Assembly: GCF_001905095.1 (NCBI RefSeq)
Contig: NZ_LWLS01000067.1
Coordinates: forward strand, 1 to 64,000
Direction: 5' to 3'
DNA from: Micromonospora sp. CB01531
GTDB lineage: Bacteria > Actinomycetota > Actinomycetes > Mycobacteriales > Micromonosporaceae
Length of the DNA stretch: 64,000 nt
Shown here: in pieces, positions 54,510 to 63,537 of the stretch
Layout: the number at the start of each line of letters is the position of its first letter
Position numbering within the stretch: position 1 is the stretch's first letter
Notes under the pieces: model-generated
Database searches by the model: none
Seen by the model: the letters and a program-made list of their open reading frames with translations, nothing else
Told to the model about the DNA's origin: nothing
Position numbers and translations under genes: made by a program

Positions 54510-56648
54510 ATGGCCGGAGGACCGCACCGCTGGGCGGCAACGCTGATCGCGGCGGCGGTCGTACTTGGTTGGCTCGTCATCGGGGCGATCGCCGGACCGT
54601 ACTCGGGGAAGCTCGGCGACGTCGCCACCAACGACAACGCGGCCTTCCTGCCGGCCGATGCCGAGGCGACCCGGGCGCAGGACCTGTCCGCCGCCTTCGT
54701 AACCAGGCAGACCACCCCCGCTCTGGTCGTCTACCAGCGCACCTCCGGCATCACCCCGGCCGACCAGCAGCGCGTCCGGGCGGACGTGGCCCGCTTCGCC
54801 CAGGTGCCGGGGGTGGTCGCCCCGCTACCGCCGCCGATCGTCAGCCAGGACGGCCAGGCGGTGCAGGTGATCGTCCCGATCGCCAGCGCCGAGGGCGAGC
54901 GGATCCGGCAGGTCGTCGACCAGTTGCGCGGCATCGCGGGCGCGGACCGGGACGGGCTCTCCGTGGACGTGGCCGGGCCGGCGGGCCTGCTCGCCGACCT
55001 GATCGAAGTCTTCACCGCCATCGACGGGCCGCTGCTGCTGGTCACCCTGGTGGTGGTGCTGGTGATCCTGCTGATCGTCTACCGCAGCCCGGTGCTCTGG
55101 ATCTGCCCGTTGCTCGCCGCCGGCATGTCGTACGCGATGGCCTCGCTCTTCGTCTATCACCTCGCGAAGAGTGACGTCATCAAGCTGAACGGGCAGGCGC
55201 AGGGCATCCTCACCGTGCTGGTCTTCGGCGCCGGCACCGACTACGCGCTGCTGCTCATCGCCCGCTACCGGGAAGAGCTGCACCGGCACGAGCGTCCGTG
55301 GGACGCGATGCGGACCGCCTGGAAGGGCGCCGGCCCGGCCATCATCGCCTCCGGCGCCACGGTCATCCTCAGCCTGCTCTGCCTCCTGCTGTCCAGCCTC
55401 AACTCCAACCGCGCGCTCGGCCCGGTCGCCGCCGTCGGCATCGCCGCCACCCTGCTGGTGATGCTGACCTTCCTCCCGGCCCTGCTGCTGCTCGGCGGAC
55501 GCTGGGCATTCTGGCCGCGGCGGCCCCGCTACGACCACGCCGACGCGCGTACCGAGCACCGCGTCTGGGGCCGGATCGCCGGCTTCGTCGCCCGGCGCGC
55601 GCGGCCCGTCTGGCTGGTCACCGCGGTGGTCCTGGCCGCCCTCGCCGGTGGCGTGACCCAGCTCGACGCCAACACCCTGGGCCAGTCCAGCCTGTTCACC
55701 CACCGCACCGACTCGGTGGCCGGGCAGGAGGTGATCGACCGGCACTTCCCGGCCGGCACCGGCAGCCCGGCCACCATCTTCACCACCGAGGCCACCGCCC
55801 GGCAGGTCGCCCAGGTGGCCCAGGGCGTACCCGGGGTGTCCGCGGTGCGCCCCGTCACCGGCCAGGGGCCGGGCGGGCCACCCGACCCGAACGCGCCGCC
55901 CAAAGTGGTCGACGGGCGGGTGCAGCTGGAGGCCACCCTCGCCGACCCGCCGGACAGCCACGCCGCCGAGCGAACCGTCCGCGACCTGCGCGAGGCGGTG
56001 CACAAGGTGCCTGGCGCCGGCGCCGTGGTGGGCGGCTTCACCGCCGTCAACGTGGACACCGCCGACGCCGCCGTCCGGGACCGCAACGTCATCATCCCGG
56101 TGGTGCTGCTGGTCATCGCGGTGATCCTGGCCCTGCTGCTGCGTGCCCTGCTCGCCCCGCTCCTGCTGATCGCCACCGTGGTGCTGTCGTTCCTGGCCAC
56201 GCTCGGCCTCTGCGCGCTGATCTTCAAGTACGGCCTGGACTTCCCCGGCGTCGACCAGTCGTTCCCGCTCTTCGCGTTCGTGTTCCTGGTCGCCCTCGGC
56301 ATCGACTACAACATCTTCCTGATGAGCCGGGTCCGCGAGGAGTCGGTCCGCCGGGGCACCCGGGCCGGGGTGCTGGCCGGCCTCGCCGTCACCGGCGGCG
56401 TGATCACCTCCGCCGGCATCGTGCTCGCCGCCACGTTCTCCGCGCTCGCCGTGCTACCGCTGGTGGTGCTCGTCGAGCTGGGCGTGGCGGTCGCCATCGG
56501 GGTGCTGCTCGACACCATCGTCGTCCGGTCCCTGCTGGTGCCCGCACTCGCGTACGACATCGGGCCGAAGGTCTGGTGGCCGAGCCGGCTGTCGCGGGCC
56601 AACCGGGACGGGGACCGGGCCGGGGCGGAGGTGAGGCATGCCCGCTGA
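54510..56648 (+). CDS. MMPL-family RND-type transporter
   Basis: A 712-residue membrane protein with two homologous halves. Each half has an N-terminal TM helix, an extracytoplasmic domain (about residues 40-190 and 400-540) and a five-helix block with GAGTDYALLLIARYREELHR and the equivalent LGIDYNIFLMSRVREESVRR, the family's proton-relay regions. Such proteins export lipids or small molecules. I chose the ATG at 54510 with AAAGG 9 nt upstream. It overlaps the FAD oxidoreductase gene by 11 nt, so the two are probably co-transcribed. Confidence 0.93.
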   Translation: MAGGPHRWAATLIAAAVVLGWLVIGAIAGPYSGKLGDVATNDNAAFLPADAEATRAQDLSAAFVTRQTTPALVVYQRTSGITPADQQRVRADVARFAQVPGVVAPLPPPIVSQDGQAVQVIVPIASAEGERIRQVVDQLRGIAGADRDGLSVDVAGPAGLLADLIEVFTAIDGPLLLVTLVVVLVILLIVYRSPVLWICPLLAAGMSYAMASLFVYHLAKSDVIKLNGQAQGILTVLVFGAGTDYALLLIARYREELHRHERPWDAMRTAWKGAGPAIIASGATVILSLLCLLLSSLNSNRALGPVAAVGIAATLLVMLTFLPALLLLGGRWAFWPRRPRYDHADARTEHRVWGRIAGFVARRARPVWLVTAVVLAALAGGVTQLDANTLGQSSLFTHRTDSVAGQEVIDRHFPAGTGSPATIFTTEATARQVAQVAQGVPGVSAVRPVTGQGPGGPPDPNAPPKVVDGRVQLEATLADPPDSHAAERTVRDLREAVHKVPGAGAVVGGFTAVNVDTADAAVRDRNVIIPVVLLVIAVILALLLRALLAPLLLIATVVLSFLATLGLCALIFKYGLDFPGVDQSFPLFAFVFLVALGIDYNIFLMSRVREESVRRGTRAGVLAGLAVTGGVITSAGIVLAATFSALAVLPLVVLVELGVAVAIGVLLDTIVVRSLLVPALAYDIGPKVWWPSRLSRANRDGDRAGAEVRHAR

Positions 56649-57879
56649 GACCGACGTGGTCATCGTCGGTGGCGGCCTGGCCGGCCTCGCCGCGGCCCGG
56701 CGGCTGCACCGCGCCGGCGTGCCGTGGCGGCTGCTGGAGGCCGGCGACCGGCTCGGCGGGCGGGTCGCCACCGACGAGGTCGACGGCTACCTGCTGGACC
56801 GCGGCTTCCAGGTGCTCAACACCGCGTACCCGCGGCTCGGCGGCCTGCTCGACCTGGCCGCCCTGAACCTCGGCTGGTTCAGCGCCGGCGTGCTGGTCCG
56901 CCGCGGCGACCGGCTGGACCGGCTGGCCAATCCGCTACGCGAGCCCGCCGGCCTCGCCGGCACGCTGACCGCCGGGGTCGGGTCGCTGTCGGACCGGTTG
57001 CGCTTCGCCGGGCTCGTCACCGGCTGTGCCACCCTGCCGGTAGGCCGGCTGCTCACCGCGCCGGAGACCACCACCGAGGCGGCGCTGCGCCGGTCCGGCC
57101 TCTCCGACGCGATCATCGAGGAGCTGCTCCGGCCGTTCCTCTCCGGCGTCCTCCTCGACCGGGAACTGGCGACCTCCAGCCATGTGCTCGCCGTGACCCT
57201 GCGCTCGTTCGCCCGGGGGCGGATCGGCCTGCCCTCCCGGGGGATGGCGGCGCTGCCCCAGGCCGTCGCGGCCCCGCTGTCCACCGAGCTGATCGACCTG
57301 AACAATCCGGTCAGCGCGGTCGCGCCGGGCCGGGTCCGCACCCGGGCCGGCGACCTCCCCTGCCGCGCCGTCGTGGTCGCCGTGGACCCGCCGGCGGCGG
57401 CCACCCTGCTGCCCAGGCTCAACCGGGTACGCATGCACGGCTACACCACCTACTACCACAGCACCGACACCCCGCCCCTGGCCGAACCGATCCTGCTGCT
57501 CGACGGGGAACGGCGGGAACTGGTCGCCAACACCGTCGTGGTCAGCCGCGCCGCGCCCACGTACGCGCCGGCCGGGAAGCACCTGGTGGCCACCTCGGTG
57601 GTCGGGCCGCAGGCCCCGCCCGAAGCGGTCATCCGGCGGGAGCTGGACCGGCTCTACGGGCGGTCCACCGCCGACTGGACCCACCTGACCACGGTCACCG
57701 TCCCGGACGCGCTGCCCGCCGCGCCACCGCCGCAGGGCCGGCTGCGCAAACCGGTCGCGCTCGGCGACGGGCTCTACGTCGCCGGCGACCACCGGGACAG
57801 CCCGTCCATCCAGGGGGCGCTCGCCAGCGGCTGGCGGGCCGCCGGGGTGGTGCTCGCGGAGCTGCGCAGCGAGGGCTGA
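56638..57879 (+). CDS. FAD-dependent oxidoreductase (amine oxidase/phytoene desaturase-like)
   Basis: A 413-residue flavoprotein. DVVIVGGGLAGLAAARRLHR is the dinucleotide-binding motif, followed by RLLEAGDRLGGRVATDEVDG and a C-terminal GLYVAGDHRDSPSIQGALAS that contacts FAD. The fold is that of NAD(P)-binding amine oxidase-like enzymes; substrate unknown. Overlap with the MMPL gene suggests it modifies or supplies the transported compound (inference). Confidence 0.92.
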   Translation: MPAETDVVIVGGGLAGLAAARRLHRAGVPWRLLEAGDRLGGRVATDEVDGYLLDRGFQVLNTAYPRLGGLLDLAALNLGWFSAGVLVRRGDRLDRLANPLREPAGLAGTLTAGVGSLSDRLRFAGLVTGCATLPVGRLLTAPETTTEAALRRSGLSDAIIEELLRPFLSGVLLDRELATSSHVLAVTLRSFARGRIGLPSRGMAALPQAVAAPLSTELIDLNNPVSAVAPGRVRTRAGDLPCRAVVVAVDPPAAATLLPRLNRVRMHGYTTYYHSTDTPPLAEPILLLDGERRELVANTVVVSRAAPTYAPAGKHLVATSVVGPQAPPEAVIRRELDRLYGRSTADWTHLTTVTVPDALPAAPPPQGRLRKPVALGDGLYVAGDHRDSPSIQGALASGWRAAGVVLAELRSEG

Positions 57880-58021
57880 GCGCAGTGGACCATGCGGGCA
57901 CCCGCCGATCCGCTGCGCGCTGTTATCCTCGCGTTGCCCACCGTGCCGGTCGGATCTTGAGCCCGGCCGTTCGGGTGGTGGCCGGTGATCCGTTGAGCGG
58001 GTTACGATCCGGCGCGGTAGC

Positions 58022-58095
58022 GGGGCGGTAGCTCAGCGGGTTAGAGCAGGGGACTCATAATCCCTCGGTCGCGGGTTCGAGTCCCGCCCGCCCCA
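58022..58095 (+). tRNA. tRNA with CAT anticodon (tRNA-Met or tRNA-Ile2)
   Basis: 74 nt with acceptor GGGGCGG/CCGCCCC, D-arm TAGCTCAGCGGGTTAGAGCA, anticodon loop CTCATAA and T-arm GCGGGTTCGAGTCCCGC. An elongator Met and a lysidine-modified Ile2 tRNA cannot be separated with certainty by eye; the AGCAGGGGACTCATAATCCC stem resembles Ile2, but actinobacterial tRNA-Met is similar. It is followed by an integrase remnant, so it is a probable attachment site. Confidence 0.95.
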
Positions 58096-58112
58096 CCTCA
58101 GAAACGCCCAGC

Positions 58113-58436
58113 TCAGGCGTGGTGCCGACGACCCGGACGAACGGCTTCAAGATCGGGACCAACGCCCTCAGTCCGCACTGAGTCCGCAGCAGCACGAGCC
58201 GCCGCCCGGTCGAGGCGGTCCGCCACCTGGTCCAGGTCGTCCTCGAACAGGTCCGCGTAGACGTCCAGAGTCATGGCCGCCGAGGCGTGCCCGAGCGTCC
58301 GCTGCACGGCCTTGACGTTTGCGCCCTCGGCCCCCGCCAGACTGGCCGCAGTGTGCCGTAGCTCGCGCGGTGTCAGGCCGACGAGACCGACCGACTCCGC
58401 AGCCAGTTCGCCGAGAGGCGTTGGGCGCGACGTCAC
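58113..58436 (-). pseudogene. tyrosine recombinase/phage integrase, C-terminal remnant
   Basis: Only the last 107 codons of an integrase normally about 380-450 residues long. LTPRELRHTAASLAGAEGAN carries the Arg and His of the catalytic box, KAVQRTLGHASAAMTLDVYA contains LGHAS and the nucleophile Tyr; the N-terminal and core-binding domains and the first catalytic Arg are missing. It begins 18 nt from the 3' end of the tRNA and points toward it, as in integrated actinobacterial elements. Degenerate sequence follows to about 58560. Confidence 0.88.
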
Positions 58437-58565
58437 CAGGTGTGAGCGCTCCGGACGAGCCAGACGTCTTCTTGTGCCGATGAGGGGTCGTCAGTAGAGG
58501 ATGCCTTCGTGGCCGCCGATCGGAGGCTCACCGGGTGGTGACCATGAGCGCGATGGCGCCGAAGT

Positions 58566-59324
58566 TCATCCGGATGATTGCCGGGCCTGCTCCAGGTTCG
58601 ACTGGTGGGGGCCGGAGAGCCAGTCTTGACCCAGACGCGCGTCGACCGGTTCCTTTCCTCGCCGCAGCGCGTCGATGTAGGCATGATCGGCGGCGAGGCG
58701 GGCCGCGACCTCGGGACCCTCGGCAACGGCCCCGTGGCCGGGGATCAGGACCTCGATGTGGCTGGCGGCCTCACCCAGCCGGTCGAGTGCCGTCTCGTAG
58801 GCGCTCACCTGATCGGGGCGGCGCGGGTCGAGGAGCGGGATCAGGACGTCGGAGAGCATGTCGCCGGCAAGCAGGACGCCACGGTCCGCGAGGAGGATCG
58901 CGGCGTGGCCGATGGCGTGCGCCTGATGCTCGACCATCTCGCCCGGCACGGGTCGCCCGTCCGCGGGTAGCGGGGTGAGGAGACCGATCAGCTCGAGAGG
59001 GATGCCCGATGCGCTCTCCGCCGCCATCTTCTGCGCCCGCTCTCGGGCTTCACTGGCAGCCTGGGCGCCGACGGTGGTGGCGTAGCGCGGCACGTCGCCG
59101 AACCGGGGATGCCAGAGCAGGTGGTCCCAGTGGGGATGGGTGGAGAACCCGGCGACCACCGGAATGCCGAGCCGGTCCACGTCATCGGCGAGCTGGTTCA
59201 GATCGGAACCGTCGATGCCGGGATCGACCAGGATCAACCCGCTCTCCCCGCGCACCACGACGGCGTTGCTCCAGACCCACTCGCTCTGCCGGACCCAGAC
59301 GCCGTCGGCCACCTGATTCAGCAT
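58566..59324 (-). CDS. MBL-fold metallo-hydrolase
   Basis: A 252-residue protein of the metallo-beta-lactamase superfamily. STHPHWDHLLWHP is the metal motif (HxHxDH) at about residue 62-67; IGHAAILLADRGVLLAGDML supplies the next His and Asp, and VLIPGHGAVAEGP the last His. The substrate is unknown. It lies just beyond the integrase remnant, so it may mark the old right flank. Confidence 0.9.
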   Translation of the reverse strand: MLNQVADGVWVRQSEWVWSNAVVVRGESGLILVDPGIDGSDLNQLADDVDRLGIPVVAGFSTHPHWDHLLWHPRFGDVPRYATTVGAQAASEARERAQKMAAESASGIPLELIGLLTPLPADGRPVPGEMVEHQAHAIGHAAILLADRGVLLAGDMLSDVLIPLLDPRRPDQVSAYETALDRLGEAASHIEVLIPGHGAVAEGPEVAARLAADHAYIDALRRGKEPVDARLGQDWLSGPHQSNLEQARQSSG

Positions 59325-59473
59325 CGGTTCACATTGTCAGGCGTCTCCGTCCGGCGCTAGTTGCCACGCCCCTTCGGGCCCGGATTTGGGACCGGCGGGC
59401 GTTCCCCGAAACGCAATCCCCAGGCCCAGCCGACCTCTTTAACGGGGCGGATGATCGTGGCAAGGTTTCCTCT

Positions 59474-60199
59474 GTGCAGGGTGGCGGGGAAGGTGCGACG
59501 GCTGGGCCGCGGCCCGGTTGGTATCCGGATCCCTCTGGGCGGCAGCCGATCCGCTGGTTCGATGGCGACCGGTGGACAGCGCACGTGATCGACGGCCGGC
59601 AGCAGCCACAACTGGACCCGCTGCCCGATGGCGCCGCCCCACCGCCCGTTCCGCCCGGCCCGCCGCCGGGGGTGTCCGGTGCGCCGGCCCCCGCGCCGGG
59701 ACAGCCGTCCGCGAAGCTTCCGGTCGGATCGCTGGTCGTACGGTGTCTGGTCCTCGGCATCGTGGCGGTGCTCCTGGCGCTCGGCTTCTTGGCGCTGCCG
59801 TACGCCGGGGTGGACAGCCCGCCCCGGGACTTCAGCTACGCGCCGGTGCGCTATCTGGAGCTGGGTGCCTGGCTCAACGTGTACGACACGAAGATGAGCG
59901 CCTGGGGACGGGCCTACTCGCAGGGGCTCGGTCCGCTGATCGCGCTGGTGGTGTGGGCCGCGGTCGCCGGCACGGTGCTGCTGGTGGCGCTGGTGCCCCG
60001 CTACCGGACCCGCGAGCCGTGGTGGACGATGGTGGTCTTCGCGCTGGCGGTCGCGGCGGTGTTCGGGGCGATGGTCGCCTCGCCCAGCAACGACACCATT
60101 TTGCTGAGGTCGGCCTCTGGTTACCTGACGGTGCTGGCGGCACACGCGCTGCTGGTGATTACCTGCCCGCTCAAGAATCGGCGGCGGCGACCTCGCTGA
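59474..60199 (+). CDS. DUF2510-domain membrane protein
   Basis: A 241-residue protein: an N-terminal DUF2510 motif (PGWYPDPSGRQPIRWFDGDR) at about residues 13-32, a proline-rich linker, then four hydrophobic segments (VVRCLVLGIVAVLLALGFLA, PLIALVVWAAVAGTVLLVAL, and two more) ending in a basic tail. The function is unknown. The GTG at 59474 has AAGG at suitable distance. Divergent from the MBL gene. Confidence 0.8.
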   Translation: MQGGGEGATAGPRPGWYPDPSGRQPIRWFDGDRWTAHVIDGRQQPQLDPLPDGAAPPPVPPGPPPGVSGAPAPAPGQPSAKLPVGSLVVRCLVLGIVAVLLALGFLALPYAGVDSPPRDFSYAPVRYLELGAWLNVYDTKMSAWGRAYSQGLGPLIALVVWAAVAGTVLLVALVPRYRTREPWWTMVVFALAVAAVFGAMVASPSNDTILLRSASGYLTVLAAHALLVITCPLKNRRRRPR

Positions 60200-60312
60200 T
60201 CACGGTGCTTCCGCGCGCGCGGCAGCTGCCGAGCACTCCGAGCTGTGGACAACACCTGGAACAGCCAGGGTAGACGGGGTGGCGGCGGGCATCCGTCGCC
60301 AGGGCGGGTGGT

Positions 60313-60347
60313 TCGGGGCGGCGCCGGTGGGTCCGGCGCCGCCCCGA
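60313..60347. terminator. bidirectional terminator
   Basis: Perfect 15-bp GC-rich stem (60313-60327 with 60333-60347) and a 5-nt loop between the convergent DUF2510 and metallophosphoesterase genes. Confidence 0.8.
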
Positions 60348-60370
60348 GCCGAGGCGGAACTGTTTCCCGT

Positions 60371-62824
60371 CTAGCACGTGGCGAGGAACTCGTTGATGGC
60401 GATGGTGACCTGCTGGCCGGTGGTGTGGCTGCGGACGATCGACATCACGCGGTCGTGCAGGTCGGTGGTGCCGGAGCGGTCGTAGGTGTCGGAGATGACC
60501 AGGTCGAGCCAGGGTCGCTGGATGGATTCCGGTTTGCCTTGGACGGGTTTGGCGAAGAAGTCGGCGAGGGCGTCGGCGATGCGGCGTTTCGCGGTGGCGA
60601 GCTGCTGCGGCAGGTCGCCCTGCCGGTCGGTGGGCACCTTTGCCAGGGTCATGGTGGCGTCGGTGAGGTCGGTGACGGCGGCGTCGAGTTGTGCGGGAGT
60701 GGTCAGGTCGGTTGCGGCGATGCGGTTGAGCAGGTCGCGGGCCTGGAGGAGGTGTTTCACGACGGTCAGTCGCTGGGTCAGCGTGGTGGCCTGGTTGGCG
60801 TCGGTGACCTTGGCGATGGCCGTCTCGGCGGCCGTGATCGTCTCCGCCGACGGGTTGGCCTCGGCGGCGGCGACCGCGTCCTGCGCCGCCTTCAGCAACT
60901 GCGCCTGCTGGTTGGCGAGTTGCACGCTCATCGAGCCGATGATGAGGGGCAGGTTGTTCGCGCCCACGATCCGCATGTCGGCGTTGCCGTTCTGCCGGTT
61001 CCGGAACATCACCTGGGGCAGGTCGAGGGTCGCGGTCTGCCAGGTGTTGACCATGGCGGCGGTGATGCTCACGCGGGTGGCGCTCTGGTACGCCGACCCG
61101 GTGGCCGCGGAGTCGTACTGGAGGACGAACGAGCCGGTGACCGGGGAGAGGTACTCGATGGTCGCGGTGGCGTCGTACGGGCCGCCGGTGAGGTAGCGGT
61201 CGTCGACGGCGAGGTAGAGGTTGTTGCCGGAGTTGAACGTGTTCCGGTCGATCTGCAGGGCGCGCCGACCGTCGACGACGGTCTCGTGTGCGGGGCCGCT
61301 CTCGTACGGGATCCAGGTCAGCCCGTCGGGCTCACCGGAGAAGTCCATCGAGACCCGGGTCGCCGATGGGGCCGGTGGGATCACGTCGAGGCGTACCGCC
61401 GAGATGGTGAGCGGTAGGTTGGCGACCGCGTTCAGCCGCAGGTCCGCGCCGCCGTTCTGCCGGTTGGTGAACCGGACGTCGGGAAGGTCGATGGTCGTGG
61501 TCTGCCACTGGTTCACCTGGTCGGCGCCGATCGTCACCGCGGTCGAACGCTGGTAGGCCGAGCCGCTCTGCTGCGAGTCGTACTGGATGGCGAACGAGCC
61601 CGGGACCGGGGAGCGGTAGCTGATCGTGGCCTTCACCTGGTACGGCCCGCCGGAGATGGCCGCGTCGTCGACGAACATGTACAACTGGTTGGCGCCGCCG
61701 AAGGGATTCTTCTGCAGCTCCAGTGCCCGGCGGCCGTCGACCTCGGTCGTCAGGAACGGGCCGTCCTCGTAGTTCCGGTAGGTCAGGCCGTCGGCCTTGT
61801 CCGCCGCGACGTCGAACGAGACCGTGTATCGGTTCGGGATCGGGTTTCCGCCCGGGTCCGGGTTCGGGTCCACCCAGTCCGACCGCTCGGCCAGGTATGC
61901 CCGGCCCTGCGCGTCCTTCTTGAGCAGGAAGTAGTAGTCGACGGTGCCCGGCAGGGACAGGTACTCCGCCTTCAGCGAGTCCGGGGTCACGGTCAGCCGC
62001 ATCGCCCCGAAGTGCGCGGCATCCCGGAACTTGCTGCCCGGCGCGACGCTGAACAGCGGCGTCAGGCCGGCGCCGCCGTTGCCGGAAATGGCGATGTGGT
62101 AGCCGTCGGCCGTCTCGATGTGCTCCGCGTGGTGATCGTGGCCGGAGAGGATCAGGTCCACGCCCGGCGTCATCAGCCAGGCGCGGTCCAGGTTGTTGCC
62201 CGCCTTGCCGGAGGAGTAGATCGGCTGGTGGCCGCCGACCACCTTCCAGACGGCCGAGCTGTTCGTGAGCGTGCTGCGGTACGCGTCGTAGATCGGCGGC
62301 TTCGCGCTGCCCGTCGCCGTCTGGCAGTTGGCGTCGGGGTTGACGAAGTCGAGCAGCCCGTTGCCGAAGCCGGCGACGAAGGCGGCGGGCACCTTGAAGT
62401 GGTCCAGGCTCGGCTGGACGCTTTCCGGCGAGCAACCGTTGCCGTAGTCGTGGTTCCCCATGATCGGGAACATCCGGCCGGCGTCGATGTCCGCCTTGTA
62501 CGGCGCCTGGGCCTTGACCACCTCTTCGGGCAGGCCCTGCTGGTAGGTGTTGTCGCCGGTGGTGAGGATGGCCGCCGGGTTCCAGGAGTGGACCATGTCC
62601 GCGACCTGGTACTCCTCCGCGCAGGTGCGGTCAACGCCGCAGCCGCCGTAGTCGCCGATCACGGCGAGCACCAGGCGGTCCTGGGGCGGCTGTTGGGTAT
62701 CGACCGGCGGGGTGATCCGTTGCAGCTCGCTGGCGGCCGCGCCCGCCGTGGTGGCGAGCCCCGCCGACAGGGTCAACGCAGCGACCGAGGCCAGGGTGAG
62801 GGCGAGTTTTCGTTTGGCTAGCAC
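60371..62824 (-). CDS. secreted metallophosphoesterase with two tandem carbohydrate-binding-like modules
   Basis: An 817-residue exported protein. The signal peptide ends near AGAAA (about residue 30). The calcineurin-like domain (about 45-320) has LAVIGDYGGCG, ILTTGDNTYQQG, PIMGNHDYGNG, VVGGHQPIYSS and LILSGHDHHAEH, all five metal motifs. Two homologous modules of about 150 residues follow (each with DGRRAL, then GGPYxxxATIxYxSPVxGSF and SAYQ). A helical FIVAR-like C-terminus (about 640-780) ends the protein. GTG 62824 with AAGGAG 6 nt upstream fixes the start. Confidence 0.92.
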   Translation of the reverse strand: MLAKRKLALTLASVAALTLSAGLATTAGAAASELQRITPPVDTQQPPQDRLVLAVIGDYGGCGVDRTCAEEYQVADMVHSWNPAAILTTGDNTYQQGLPEEVVKAQAPYKADIDAGRMFPIMGNHDYGNGCSPESVQPSLDHFKVPAAFVAGFGNGLLDFVNPDANCQTATGSAKPPIYDAYRSTLTNSSAVWKVVGGHQPIYSSGKAGNNLDRAWLMTPGVDLILSGHDHHAEHIETADGYHIAISGNGGAGLTPLFSVAPGSKFRDAAHFGAMRLTVTPDSLKAEYLSLPGTVDYYFLLKKDAQGRAYLAERSDWVDPNPDPGGNPIPNRYTVSFDVAADKADGLTYRNYEDGPFLTTEVDGRRALELQKNPFGGANQLYMFVDDAAISGGPYQVKATISYRSPVPGSFAIQYDSQQSGSAYQRSTAVTIGADQVNQWQTTTIDLPDVRFTNRQNGGADLRLNAVANLPLTISAVRLDVIPPAPSATRVSMDFSGEPDGLTWIPYESGPAHETVVDGRRALQIDRNTFNSGNNLYLAVDDRYLTGGPYDATATIEYLSPVTGSFVLQYDSAATGSAYQSATRVSITAAMVNTWQTATLDLPQVMFRNRQNGNADMRIVGANNLPLIIGSMSVQLANQQAQLLKAAQDAVAAAEANPSAETITAAETAIAKVTDANQATTLTQRLTVVKHLLQARDLLNRIAATDLTTPAQLDAAVTDLTDATMTLAKVPTDRQGDLPQQLATAKRRIADALADFFAKPVQGKPESIQRPWLDLVISDTYDRSGTTDLHDRVMSIVRSHTTGQQVTIAINEFLATC

Positions 62825-63074
62825 GTCCAGCTCCTTGCGGGTGTCGCGATCAACGACGCCGGAGGCTAGGCGGTTGTGGTGATAGCCCGATGAACCCGAG
62901 ACCAACCGGACCGGGCCGGCCCCTGACCAGGGGTCGGACGGCCAGCGAGGGGCGGTGCAGCCCGGTGTGCCAGCCGGACGCGCTGCGCCGCCCGGTCCGC
63001 GGCGGTCCGCGAGGGGACGTTGGCCGAGTACGGATGCTCATCCGCCCGGCCGCCGGGACCGGCAGGATCGGGCC

Positions 63075-63470
63075 GTGACCACAACGATGCGTACTCTGCT
63101 CGGCGGGCTGCTGCTGGCGGCGGCGACGGTCGGCGCCTGGTGGGCCTGGTTGGGCTGGGAGAGCGGCTACACGGTCGACCCGGCGACCGGCGCCACCAGC
63201 GGCCCCTACGCGGTGTGGCAGGTGGCCGGCTGTGTGCTGACCCTGGCCCTGATCGCCGCGGTTGGCGGCTGGTGGCGCGGCCCGTGGCTGGTGGCCCCGG
63301 TGATGACGGTGGCCTTCACGGCCGCCTGGGCGCGGCACGCCGCGTCGACCGATGCCACCGGGCTCTGGGCGGTCGGGGCGGCGCTGGTCGCCATCGGCAC
63401 CGCGATCGGGTCCACCCTGGTGAGCGCCGGTGCCGGGTGGCTGCGGCGCCGCCGGCGGCCGGCCCGGTGA
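63075..63470 (+). CDS. small membrane protein
   Basis: A 131-residue protein from the GTG at 63075 (an ATG at 63087 is an alternative). Four hydrophobic segments: TLLGGLLLAAATVGAWWAWL, AVWQVAGCVLTLALIAAVGG, WLVAPVMTVAFTAAWARHAA and LWAVGAALVAIGTAIGSTLV, with a basic RRRRR tail. No family recognised; conserved-hypothetical type. Confidence 0.75.
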   Translation: MTTTMRTLLGGLLLAAATVGAWWAWLGWESGYTVDPATGATSGPYAVWQVAGCVLTLALIAAVGGWWRGPWLVAPVMTVAFTAAWARHAASTDATGLWAVGAALVAIGTAIGSTLVSAGAGWLRRRRRPAR

Positions 63471-63491
63471 GAAGTGACCCGGGCCCCTGAC

Positions 63492-63525
63492 CCGGGGGCC
63501 CGCCGGCAACGCGGCGGGCCCCCGG
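63492..63525. terminator. bidirectional terminator
   Basis: Perfect 14-bp stem CCGGGGGCCCGCCG/CGGCGGGCCCCCGG with a 6-nt loop between convergent genes. Confidence 0.8.
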
Positions 63526-63537
63526 TCACGGGACGGG

